From positions 1-64,000 of the forward strand of contig CAZRBG010000015.1 of assembly GCA_964598225.1 (NCBI GenBank): 64,000 nucleotides of DNA, written 5' to 3'. Shown piece after piece: positions 35,795-43,804 of the stretch; within the stretch, counting starts at the first letter, position 1; each line of letters starts with the position of its first letter. The notes beneath the pieces were generated by a model. That model was given only the letters and a program-made list of their open reading frames with translations, did not search any database and was not told the origin of the DNA. The position numbers and the translations under genes were made by a program. This stretch comes from SG8-4 sp964598225. Lineage in GTDB: Bacteria > Planctomycetota > Phycisphaerae > Sedimentisphaerales > Anaerobacaceae.

Positions 35795-37201
35795 CTACTG
35801 GGAGGCTTCTTTTGATTTTTGGCTTCTCAATCTGTCTACTCGTTCGCTTACGTCTCTGTATGCAAAGTCAACCTGGGCAATCCTACGGTATATTTCCAGC
35901 GCCTTGGCCTTATCGCCCTGCTGCTCGTAAGCTTTGCCGAGATTATAGCGCAATTCCTTGGCAACTGCATCTTCTTTTATTTCATAAGATTCTATCGCTC
36001 TGGTGAAAACGTCGATTGCATCTTCGAGCCAGCCCTTTTCGGCAAAGCAGAAGCCCACTTTGTTCATCGCCGCGAGCTTTCGCCGCGGATCACGCTGGGC
36101 CTGCTGCAGAAACGGTATGGCTTTATCGTATTGTTTATCTTCGACCAGGCGCAGAGCGTACTCAAACTTGGCGCTAAGGTCCGTAGGATAATTCCTGACA
36201 CACAGCCGGTAATGCTCCAGTTCCAGACTCCGCAGCCGGGCCGACAACTCCTCAACCCGCCTTTTGGCCTGCTCGTCGTCGGGATTTGCCTCGAAAGCGT
36301 CTTTGGCCTGTCTTATTTTCCTCCTGAGCTGCTTGATCCTGAGCTCGCCTGCGCGTTTTCCGAAGCTGAAATCGCTCCGGGCCTTATAGGTATTCTCCAG
36401 CAGAGCAATGGCTTCGTTTTCCGCCTGTTCCTCTTCGAGGTCGGACAGAGCATCCGCCAATTCGAATATGTTCGCGGGCAGTTCCGGATTCTCGCCTATC
36501 TTTCTTCTCGCTTCCTCAACGGCGCCGGCTTTATAATCGTCGGTCTTTACTACGCCGGCCTGGGCGTGTAGCTTTTCCTGGCTTTTGCGATCCTTAATGG
36601 ACTTTCTGAAATCGCCTTCGCCGTCATACTTGCCCCGAGCCATTGTCAGCTCAGCCGTCAGGTTCGTGAACTCGTCGGCCAGGGCTTTGTCTTTCGGCCT
36701 GAGCTTGGTTGCGCGTTGCAGAGCAACGATAGCCTTGTCAAACTGACCAATGCTGCTGTAAGCATCTTTTAATAGCAGATAAGTCTGTGCGGATGGATTT
36801 GGACTCGAGTTTGCGGTCTGGAAGATCAGGTTGGCAATCCAGCCTGCTGTTTTGTCATAACCGCCTGCCACGGCTGCTTTGAGCATCGCCTCGGCATAGG
36901 GTAGATGATCGGGATTCTTTGCGAACAGGTACTCCGCATTCAGCATCTGGTCGAGCGGCGTTTTGCCTCTGAGGTGCTTGACTTTATCGACCATCGAAGG
37001 CTTCTTGCCGCTCTTTCCCTTCCGCTGCAGAGCCAGCTCGCACAGCGGCAGATGGCCTTCCTTCAGTGCATCCGGAGCGTGGCGCAGACCTTGCAGGTAC
37101 ATATCGATTGCGTAATCGATATTGTTCGTTTCGGCGACTTTCCCGGCTTTCTCGAAGAAAGACCGGGCTTTCGCCATAGCCTGGTCGTCGGATTGCGGCA
37201 T
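35795..37201 (-). CDS. TPR-repeat protein
   Basis: 468 aa with no signal peptide or membrane segment. TPR-like helices are seen at residues about 10-45 (ARSFFEKAGKVAETNNIDY), 120-155 (LLLKDAYSSIGQFDKAIVA), and 355-450 (FEYALRLVEDKQYDKAIPF, NKVGFCFAEKGWLEDAIDV, YNLGKAYEQQGDKAKALEI). A charged helical middle part (about 165-330) is coiled-coil-like. It probably acts as a scaffold. It is the upstream gene of a pair with the AAA-type ATPase. No more specific family was recognised. Confidence 0.75.
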   Translation of the reverse strand: MPQSDDQAMAKARSFFEKAGKVAETNNIDYAIDMYLQGLRHAPDALKEGHLPLCELALQRKGKSGKKPSMVDKVKHLRGKTPLDQMLNAEYLFAKNPDHLPYAEAMLKAAVAGGYDKTAGWIANLIFQTANSSPNPSAQTYLLLKDAYSSIGQFDKAIVALQRATKLRPKDKALADEFTNLTAELTMARGKYDGEGDFRKSIKDRKSQEKLHAQAGVVKTDDYKAGAVEEARRKIGENPELPANIFELADALSDLEEEQAENEAIALLENTYKARSDFSFGKRAGELRIKQLRRKIRQAKDAFEANPDDEQAKRRVEELSARLRSLELEHYRLCVRNYPTDLSAKFEYALRLVEDKQYDKAIPFLQQAQRDPRRKLAAMNKVGFCFAEKGWLEDAIDVFTRAIESYEIKEDAVAKELRYNLGKAYEQQGDKAKALEIYRRIAQVDFAYRDVSERVDRLRSQKSKEASQ

Positions 37202-37298
37202 AAGTTCCTACATTATCTGATCTGACTCTATCCTGTTATCGTTAAACCCATCTATGGTAGTCGTCTGTTAAATTTTGTCAACGATTAAATACTATTGG

Positions 37299-37327
37299 TT
37301 GCTATAGTGAACAGCGTATGTTATAAA
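37299..37327 (+). promoter_or_regulatory. Candidate sigma70-type promoter of glyA
   Basis: TTGCTA (37299-37304) and TATAAA (37322-37327) are separated by 17 bp, matching 4/6 and 5/6 of the -35/-10 consensus. Transcription would start near 37334, leaving a leader of about 67 nt that contains a 7-bp hairpin TCCAACG/CGTTGGA (37331-37354). Confidence 0.45.
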
Positions 37328-37400
37328 ACCTCCAACGTTGCATTCTGCGTTGGAATTCCACGAAAGAGCTTTTATAAGAGCCGTTTCCGGAGCAATTGAC

Positions 37401-38672
37401 ATGATAAACGCACTTGAACAGTACGATCCGCAGATTTACGAACTGGTACGCCAGGAAGGCGCCCGCCAGAGCGGGGCAATCCGGCTGATCCCGTCGGAAA
37501 ATTATGTCTCCAGAGCAGTCATGCTCGCCAGCGGCGGCTGCCTGATGAACAAATACGCCGAAGGCTACCCGGGCCGGCGCTACTACGAGGGCCAACAGGT
37601 AACAGACCTTATCGAGAAAATGGCCCGGGAGCGGGCCAAGAAGCTGTTCAAGGCCGACCACGCAAACGTGCAGCCTTATTCAGGCTCGGTCGCGAACCTT
37701 GCCGCTTACGCCGCATTGATTAAGCCGGGCGATACGATTATGGGCATGTCGCACGTCGACGGCGGGCACCTTACCCACGGGGCCAACGTTTCGTTCACGA
37801 GCAAGTTCTTCAAATCCGTCTCTTACAAAGTGAATGCGGAAACGGGTAGAATCGATTACGACCAGGTCGAAAAGCTCGCCAAAGAGCACAAGCCTCAACT
37901 TATCATTTCCGGCGCGACCGCATACCCGAGAGAAATCGATTTCGAAATATTCGGTCAAATTGCAGAACAAGTCGGGGCGTACCACATCAGCGATATAGCT
38001 CATATAGCGGGCCTTGTCGTCGCCGGCATACACAAAAGTCCCGTCCCCTACGCCGACATTGTATCAAGCACAACTCACAAGACGCTGCGAGGCCCTCGCG
38101 GCGGAGTTCTCGTGTGCAAAGCCGAGCACGCAAACAGCGTGGACAGAGCCGTCTTTCCGGGTCTGCAGGGCGGGCCTCACATGCACACAATGACCGCCGT
38201 AGCCGTGGCTATGGCCGAGGCGGACACGCCCGAGTTCGTCGCTTACGCAACACAAATAGTCAAAAACGCAAGAGCTTTGGCCGAAAAGCTGCTCGAATAC
38301 GGCTTCGAGCTCTCATCCGGCGGCACCGACAACCACCTGATCCTGATCGACCTGCGGAACAAGAATATCCCCGGCAAAAAGCTCGCTAAGGCGCTGGACA
38401 GGGCGAGAATCGTCGCAAATTACAACAGCATACCAAACGATCCGGCCCCGCCGGCAAATCCGAGCGGGCTGCGCATCGGAACTCCGGCGATTACGACTCG
38501 CGGCATGAAAGAGGAGCAGGCCAGACAAATAGCCGGACTCATAAATAAGGTGGCCGAGAACATCGACAACGAATCGGCAATCGAGGAGGTCGGCAAAGAA
38601 GCGCTACTGCTATGCTCGCACTTCCCCGTGCCCGATCACTTCATCATACCCGGCAAGAACAACAGGACATAG
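37401..38672 (+). CDS. glyA: Serine hydroxymethyltransferase
   Basis: PLP enzyme interconverting serine and glycine with tetrahydrofolate, cytoplasmic, 423 aa. Hallmarks are RLIPSENYVSRAVMLASGG, KYAEGYPGRRYYEGQQ, NVQPYSGSVANLAAY and HISDIAHIAGLVVAG. STTHKTLRGPRGGVLVC contains the Schiff-base lysine. DNHLILIDLRNK and RIGTPAITTRGMKEEQ follow. The ATG at 37401 is chosen over an earlier in-frame TTG because GGAG precedes it and homologues begin near MINALEQYDP. The gene is divergent from the TPR/ATPase pair. Confidence 0.97.
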   Translation: MINALEQYDPQIYELVRQEGARQSGAIRLIPSENYVSRAVMLASGGCLMNKYAEGYPGRRYYEGQQVTDLIEKMARERAKKLFKADHANVQPYSGSVANLAAYAALIKPGDTIMGMSHVDGGHLTHGANVSFTSKFFKSVSYKVNAETGRIDYDQVEKLAKEHKPQLIISGATAYPREIDFEIFGQIAEQVGAYHISDIAHIAGLVVAGIHKSPVPYADIVSSTTHKTLRGPRGGVLVCKAEHANSVDRAVFPGLQGGPHMHTMTAVAVAMAEADTPEFVAYATQIVKNARALAEKLLEYGFELSSGGTDNHLILIDLRNKNIPGKKLAKALDRARIVANYNSIPNDPAPPANPSGLRIGTPAITTRGMKEEQARQIAGLINKVAENIDNESAIEEVGKEALLLCSHFPVPDHFIIPGKNNRT

Positions 38673-38893
38673 TCGAAGTGTGCAGCACAGACGAGCGGCA
38701 ACGGGGCTGTTGAAAAAGCTCGTAATGACACGTTCAGTATCCTTATCGAGAGCTTTTCGCCGCGGAGAGCGCCCGCGCCGGCGACACCGAATGATGCCGT
38801 AATGTCACCTCTTTTGGCGATGGGATCAAACACAACAAATGCATACGAGCCTCATTCACCGCGCTGCGTTCTCAGTAAGGAATCCCTGGGACA

Positions 38894-38940
38894 GCGCACT
38901 GCGTGCTTTGGGGAACGCAGCACGCTGCTGCGCAGTGCGC
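38894..38940. repeat. GC-rich palindromic repeat, related to the one at 47044-47105
   Basis: GCGCACTGCG (38894-38903) is the exact inverse complement of CGCAGTGCGC (38931-38940). Inside lie GCGTGCTT and GGAACGCAGCACG, both also present in the palindrome between rpmI and rplT, so the two belong to one repeat family. The element sits just past the FHA gene stop and may act as its terminator. Confidence 0.55.
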
Positions 38941-38944
38941 CGGG

Positions 38945-39385
38945 CTAAAGCTCATCGAGTTCGGCAAGGAAAGAATCCGAGGCATCCGCGTCGGCGCCGA
39001 GGAAGCTGTCGGCCTCTTCTTGAGCCGGTTTTTTCTGTGCCGGCGGCTTTTTCGCTGCCTGCGCCGGTTTGGGCGGTTTGGGTTCCTTTGGCTCGCCGTC
39101 GATCTGCACCTGGAACGTGAGTGGGCCGATCCTGATGTAGTCACCCGCTTTGAGCGACGCCGCATCTATGCGCTTGCCGTTGACGAAGGTTCCGCCGCGA
39201 GAATCCAGATCCTGGACCTTCAGAGATTGCTGGTTCGGGCTTAACTGGCAATGCTTCCGGGAAACGACTTTCAGGGGAATACGGAGTTCGCAATCGTGAC
39301 CTCGGCCCATTACCGTAACATCTTCGGTCAGGGAAAAGCTTGCCTGTGAGCCGTCCTTTTTGAACAGAACCAAATTCACGTCCAT
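38945..39385 (-). CDS. FHA-domain protein
   Basis: 146 aa. Residues about 2-95 form a forkhead-associated domain that binds phosphothreonine: VTVMGRGHDCELRIPLKVVSR carries the conserved GR and the S-R-H set (VVSRKHCQL), and LQDLDSRGGTFVNGKRI-like residues (KVQDLDSRGGTFVNGKRID) carry the G-T-x-VNG loop. The tail is Pro/Lys/Ala-rich and ends in acidic repeats (DSFL-A-D/E twice). ATG 39385 is chosen because GGAGG lies upstream and it begins the first strand. A partner kinase is not in the window. Confidence 0.9.
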   Translation of the reverse strand: MDVNLVLFKKDGSQASFSLTEDVTVMGRGHDCELRIPLKVVSRKHCQLSPNQQSLKVQDLDSRGGTFVNGKRIDAASLKAGDYIRIGPLTFQVQIDGEPKEPKPPKPAQAAKKPPAQKKPAQEEADSFLGADADASDSFLAELDEL

Positions 39386-39482
39386 ACCGGCTTCCTCCTG
39401 TTCACTTTGCGCTGCACCATTAACTATAATTATACCACAAGCCGGATAGGGATTCAACAAATAATTAGGCCGATAAATAATA

Positions 39483-39511
39483 ATTGACAGCCTTTCATAG
39501 AGCGTATAGCG
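39483..39511 (+). promoter_or_regulatory. Candidate promoter of thrS
   Basis: TTGACA (39483-39488) is a perfect -35 hexamer. After 17 bp comes TAGCGT (39506-39511), which keeps the key T, A and final T of a -10. The thrS start is 50 bp further on. Confidence 0.45.
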
Positions 39512-39560
39512 TATATTCGTGGTTTCTAAAGTATGTTTTAGCTACGTCGAGGACTGAAGT

Positions 39561-41477
39561 ATGGCTAAAGTTACAGTGCCGGACGGCACTGTCCTGGAAG
39601 TTGATGACGGTACGACAGCGGGGCAATTAGCTCAACAGATAGGACCCGGTCTGGCGAAAGCCGCCTTAGCTGCGAAAGTCGACGGCAAGCTGGTTGATTT
39701 ATCGACGCCCGTTAACGGAGACTCCGCCGTCCAGATTGTCACCGCAAGGGACGAAGAGGGCCTTGAGGTAATGCGGCATAGCTGCGCGCACGTGATGGCA
39801 GAGGCAATATGCAGCATCTGGCCGGAGACCAAGCTGGTTTACGGTCCAACAGTAGAGGACGGTTTTTACTACGACGTTGATCTCGATGAGCCGATTCGAC
39901 CGGACGACTTCGAGCGTATCGAAGCGAAAATGACGGAAATCGCCGGGCAGGCCAAGCCTTTTATTCGCAAAGAGATGGTCAAGGCGGAGGCCCTTGTCAA
40001 ACTGTCCAAGGACAAATACAAAATCGACAATATAAACCGCGCCGACAGCGGCACGATCAGCTTTTATTCGCACGGACAGGGATTCGAGGATTTATGCCGA
40101 GGGCCGCACGTGCCCGATACAAGTAAGATTGGAAGCTTCAAGGTCATGTCCGTCGCCGGCGCATATTGGCACGGCGATCCGACACAGAAGATGCTCCAGC
40201 GGGTGTACGGCACAACCTGGCCCAGTAAGAAAGAGCTTGAGGAATATCTGCAGAGACTCGAAGAAGCCAGAAAACGAGATCACCGAGTGCTGGGCAAGCA
40301 GCTCGATCTTTTCAGCTTCAACGATGCCGGCCCGGGTTTTGCATTCATGCACCCAAAAGGAATGATTCTCTGGAATTCCATCGTGGATTTCTGGCGCAGC
40401 GTTCACGGCAAGTACGGCTACGAAGAAATCCGCACGCCAATAATTCTCAACGAAGAGCTCTGGCACAAGAGCGGCCACTGGGACAACTATAAAGAGAACA
40501 TGTACTTTACCAACTTCGACGACACGAATTATGCGATCAAGCCTATGAACTGCCCCGGCGGATGTCTGGTCTATAAGACGCGGCAGCATTCGTACCGCGA
40601 GTTTCCGCTGCGAGTGGCCGAGCTTGGCCTGGTACACCGGCACGAGGCGAGCGGCGTCATGCACGGCCTGTTCCGGGTCAGGCAGTTCACTCAGGACGAT
40701 GCCCATATCTTCTGCACCCCCGAGCAGATTGAGCCCGAGATAGTCGGCGTCATCAATCTTACTTTCGAGATCTACGAGGCGTTCGGATTCGAGGACTTCC
40801 ATATCGAGCTGTCGACCAAGCCCGATAAGCACATAGGCTCGGACGAAATCTGGGAAACCGCCACTAAAGCTCTGGAAGATGCGCTAAAGCACAAGAACAT
40901 CGACTATAAGATCAACGAGGGCGACGGAGCATTCTATGGGCCCAAGATTGATTTCCACATCAGGGACTGCCTCAAGCGGTCTTGGCAGCTCGGCACGATT
41001 CAGTTGGATTTTTCAATGCCGGAGCGTTTCGGCCTGACTTATACAGACAAAGACAACACCGAGAAGCCCCCCGTTATGATCCACCGCGCCGTGCTCGGCT
41101 CCTTCGAGCGATTTATCGGAATTCTGATAGAGCATTACGGCGCTAATTTCCCGCTCTGGCTCTCGCCCGAGCAGGTGAGGATCCTGCCGATAAGCGAAAA
41201 GAGCAACGATTACGCAAGGACTGTAGAGGCTTCTCTCGAAGATGGGAATTTGCGTTGCAGTTGCGATTTCTCGGACGAGAAAATCGGCGCCAAGATCGCC
41301 AAAGCTCACAGCGAGAAACTTCCCTATATGCTCGTAGTAGGCCCGAAAGAAGCCGAAGCCGGCACGGTTAACGTCAGAATTCGCGGTGTCAAGGAAAACA
41401 AGACAGTTGATGTCGGGGAGTTTTTAAGAATTGCACAGTCAAAAATCGCCGATAAGGAAATAAATTTGCAATTTTAA
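39561..41477 (+). CDS. thrS: Threonyl-tRNA synthetase
   Basis: 638 aa, charges tRNA-Thr. Domain order: TGS (1-62), editing domain with RHSCAHVMAEA (HxxxH-type) and the later FEDLCRGPHVPDT Cys/His site, class II catalytic core (about 235-530) with motif 2 LVHRHEASGVMHGLFRVRQF and the zinc ligands in MNCPGGCLVY and later His residues, motif 3 MIHRAVLGSFERFIGILIE, and a C-terminal anticodon-binding domain (VRILPISEKSNDYARTVEA). Full length and normal. It is first in the split thrS-infC-rpmI-rplT-pheS string. Confidence 0.97.
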   Translation: MAKVTVPDGTVLEVDDGTTAGQLAQQIGPGLAKAALAAKVDGKLVDLSTPVNGDSAVQIVTARDEEGLEVMRHSCAHVMAEAICSIWPETKLVYGPTVEDGFYYDVDLDEPIRPDDFERIEAKMTEIAGQAKPFIRKEMVKAEALVKLSKDKYKIDNINRADSGTISFYSHGQGFEDLCRGPHVPDTSKIGSFKVMSVAGAYWHGDPTQKMLQRVYGTTWPSKKELEEYLQRLEEARKRDHRVLGKQLDLFSFNDAGPGFAFMHPKGMILWNSIVDFWRSVHGKYGYEEIRTPIILNEELWHKSGHWDNYKENMYFTNFDDTNYAIKPMNCPGGCLVYKTRQHSYREFPLRVAELGLVHRHEASGVMHGLFRVRQFTQDDAHIFCTPEQIEPEIVGVINLTFEIYEAFGFEDFHIELSTKPDKHIGSDEIWETATKALEDALKHKNIDYKINEGDGAFYGPKIDFHIRDCLKRSWQLGTIQLDFSMPERFGLTYTDKDNTEKPPVMIHRAVLGSFERFIGILIEHYGANFPLWLSPEQVRILPISEKSNDYARTVEASLEDGNLRCSCDFSDEKIGAKIAKAHSEKLPYMLVVGPKEAEAGTVNVRIRGVKENKTVDVGEFLRIAQSKIADKEINLQF

Positions 41478-41636
41478 ACTTTTTGTTTATAATTTCGTAA
41501 TAGTCAAGACGTCGTAGGCGTAAAGAGAAATTTTAATAGAAACGTGGAGAATAAACAAAGTCGTCCGCTTTCAGCGTGTGACTGCAAATTTGACCTATGA
41601 TTTTTCAATATTTTCAGAAAGGTAAGGTGATGCACG

Positions 41637-42152
41637 ATAAGTAAACAGAATTTGAGGATAAACGGGCGAATCAAAGCAAAAAAGGTTCGACTGATCGACG
41701 AGGAAAACTCGCAGCAGGGAATCATGGACACACCGGAAGCCATGAACAGGGCATACGAGGCCGGACTCGATCTTGTAGAGGTGGCGCCCACAAGCGACCC
41801 GCCGGTTTGCCGCATAATGGACTACGGCAAATGGCTGTACGAGCAGAAAAGAAAATCGCGCGAGGCCCAGAAAAAACATCAGAAGCACAGCGCGACTTTG
41901 AAGGAAATCAGGCTCAGGCCCGAGACCGATAAGCACGATCTGGATATGAAGCTCAAGCACGGGCGAGAGTTTCTCGAAAAAGGACACAAACTCCAATTCA
42001 CAATGTTCTTCCGCGGACGACAAATGCTGCACAGAGACCGCGGCTTCAGCGTCCTGGACGATATCGCCGAGTCGCTGGAGGACATAGCAAAAATAGAACG
42101 TCCGGCCAAAATGTCGCACCGACGCATGACAATGCTGCTCGTGCCGAAGTAA
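41637..42152 (+). CDS. infC: Translation initiation factor IF-3, AUA start
   Basis: Binds the 30S subunit and checks initiator tRNA and start codons. Both domains are present: LRINGRIKAKKVRLIDEEN to VEVAPTSDPPVCRIMDYGKW (N domain), a linker rich in Lys, and KEIRLRPETDKHDLDMKLKH to the end (C domain). No ATG, GTG or well-placed TTG begins the expected N terminus. ATA at 41637 follows AAGGTAAGGTG with good spacing and gives 171 aa, while an upstream in-frame TGA (41628-41630) bounds the choice. IF-3 genes often use AUU-type rare starts for autoregulation. A TTG at 41652 would lack a ribosome site. Confidence 0.93.
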   Translation: MSKQNLRINGRIKAKKVRLIDEENSQQGIMDTPEAMNRAYEAGLDLVEVAPTSDPPVCRIMDYGKWLYEQKRKSREAQKKHQKHSATLKEIRLRPETDKHDLDMKLKHGREFLEKGHKLQFTMFFRGRQMLHRDRGFSVLDDIAESLEDIAKIERPAKMSHRRMTMLLVPK

Positions 42153-42194
42153 GAATCTCCACCAGGCGTTTTCTTTATTCCGGTGACAGTGTGT

Positions 42195-42650
42195 TTATAA
42201 ACCTCTGAGAGGTCGCCGCACGAAGAGCACTGTCAAATACGCAGCGATACCGGCTAATGTTATGGCGCACGCTCGAATTAAGGCGGCGTAGCCGATAGAG
42301 CCGGCGGCGCTGAAGCAGCCGCAGCTTATCTCCAGCCCTCTGTACATGGCCGAGCCGACCACAAACGTGAATATCGCACCCAGCGCGACGCTGACCAGCA
42401 GCGCACCGCCGACGAAAATGCTGCCGAGAAGGCACACTCCGACGAACAACTCTACCCACGGCAACACCATCGCTATCAGCAATCCAAGCTTCGGACCGAC
42501 CAACTCGTATTTGTAAACGCTGGATAGAAAATCATAAGGCTGACGTATCTTCGGCAGACTGCTATAAAGGAACATACAACCAAGTCCTATCCGCACGAGC
42601 AATGTAAAACCGCCTGCAAATCTCCGTCTGGTTATGAGGTTGCGTGTCAT
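42195..42650 (-). CDS. MauE/DoxX-family membrane protein
   Basis: 151 aa with about four transmembrane helices (residues 13-30, 54-75, 78-100 and 122-142). SSLPKIRQPYDF follows helix 1, as in DoxX/MauE proteins. The CGC pair at residues 110-112 (ISCGCFSA) is the redox-type motif of MauE-like members. These proteins support disulfide or electron handling for exported redox proteins. The start ATG overlaps the upstream C39/rhodanese stop by 4 bp (ATGA), implying translational coupling. It is the last gene of the four-gene operon and is convergent with infC. Confidence 0.8.
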   Translation of the reverse strand: MTRNLITRRRFAGGFTLLVRIGLGCMFLYSSLPKIRQPYDFLSSVYKYELVGPKLGLLIAMVLPWVELFVGVCLLGSIFVGGALLVSVALGAIFTFVVGSAMYRGLEISCGCFSAAGSIGYAALIRACAITLAGIAAYLTVLFVRRPLRGL

Positions 42651-43804
42651 TTCGCCGCCTCCTTGGGCCTGCCGTTCCTGGCTACCCACTCGACCCATCC
42701 GCCTCTGAATATGGATATATTGGAATAGCCGTCCTCCTTGAGTTTGACTGCCACAATCTCAGCATATTTACATCTGGAAGTTTGACAATAGACTACAATA
42801 GGAGAGTCCTTTCTAATATTAGCCATGGCCTTCCGACGCTCGACGTCATTAGCATCTACCGGTACACTTATAGCTTCTTCGATGTGCCCAACCTTATAAT
42901 CGCGGGCAAATCTGGCGTCGACGAAAACCGTGTCAGCATTAAGCAATTTGTGCACCTTCTTTTCGCCGATCTTGCGGATGAAATTACCCGCGTGGGCTTT
43001 TCGAACCATTGCGGTTGCATCTGCATTGGCTAACAAACCCGTATCATTCGCAAAATGGTAAAGCATACCAAAAAGTAGAGCGACAAGTGCAAACGCTCCA
43101 GCTTGAGTTGCTGACAGAACGAGCAATTTAATCCGGGTGTTGAATAGCTCTTTAGGTAGCCGGCATTTTGCCCAATGCAGAGCAAGGATACTCGCAATTG
43201 CAGCACCTACATACATTATAAGTCGCTTTCGGGCAGCGCCAAATACAGAGCGAAGGTCAATCGGGTCCGTTGATAAGATCAAACCATTCCCATCCCAGCG
43301 TGGGGCCAGTTCCCGAAACGGCACCAATCTGACTGGTTCAGGTGGATCAAACAATTTTGCTTGGCCTGTTTCCGTTCCTAAAAATAATTCGTAGTGGTCG
43401 TATGTTCTGGACATATCATCGGATTTCACGTGCAGAATGGCCTGATATGGACACCGACGAAGCTCTCTATGGGTCAGCTTGTCTGACGGCATAGTATACA
43501 ATCCAAAATCTTCTGCTGCTTTTTTAAGTTCCGCTATCGAACTTCCTTTCCGAGAGCCGAGATACTCCGGCTTAAGCAATTCACTAAAGTCGATTTCTTT
43601 CTGGTTTAATCGCATCGTTGCGTAAAGATAATACAGTCCGCAAAAAGGATGGCTTGTTGAGCTTCCGGCAGCGGTGGATTTGGATGCCTTCGGCGTGGTT
43701 TGATCTTCCGCATACAGGTGGCTGGCAATCAGAACAGTAAATATGCAAACCAACAACAAGACACACCCCATCTGGCTGCTTGCTATACTGGAATTTGTCA
43801 TCAT
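42647..43804 (-). CDS. Membrane protein with C39-peptidase-like and rhodanese domains
   Basis: 385 aa. A signal/membrane helix (12-32) precedes a papain-like domain resembling C39 bacteriocin-processing peptidases, with candidate triad Cys55 (HPFCGLYYLY), His137 (DHYELFLG) and Asp153 (KLFDPP). Two hydrophobic helices (about 194-212 and 226-250) lead to a C-terminal rhodanese domain (about 280-380; VFVDARFARDYKVGHIEEA) with catalytic Cys340 in VVYCQTSRC. Both domains should face the periplasm. The start overlaps the LolA-like stop by 4 bp after AAGGAGG. Known C39 domains cut double-glycine leaders. The fusion with rhodanese suggests thiol or sulfur chemistry on an exported cysteine protein; that is inference. 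Confidence 0.75.
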   Translation of the reverse strand: MMTNSSIASSQMGCVLLLVCIFTVLIASHLYAEDQTTPKASKSTAAGSSTSHPFCGLYYLYATMRLNQKEIDFSELLKPEYLGSRKGSSIAELKKAAEDFGLYTMPSDKLTHRELRRCPYQAILHVKSDDMSRTYDHYELFLGTETGQAKLFDPPEPVRLVPFRELAPRWDGNGLILSTDPIDLRSVFGAARKRLIMYVGAAIASILALHWAKCRLPKELFNTRIKLLVLSATQAGAFALVALLFGMLYHFANDTGLLANADATAMVRKAHAGNFIRKIGEKKVHKLLNADTVFVDARFARDYKVGHIEEAISVPVDANDVERRKAMANIRKDSPIVVYCQTSRCKYAEIVAVKLKEDGYSNISIFRGGWVEWVARNGRPKEAAK

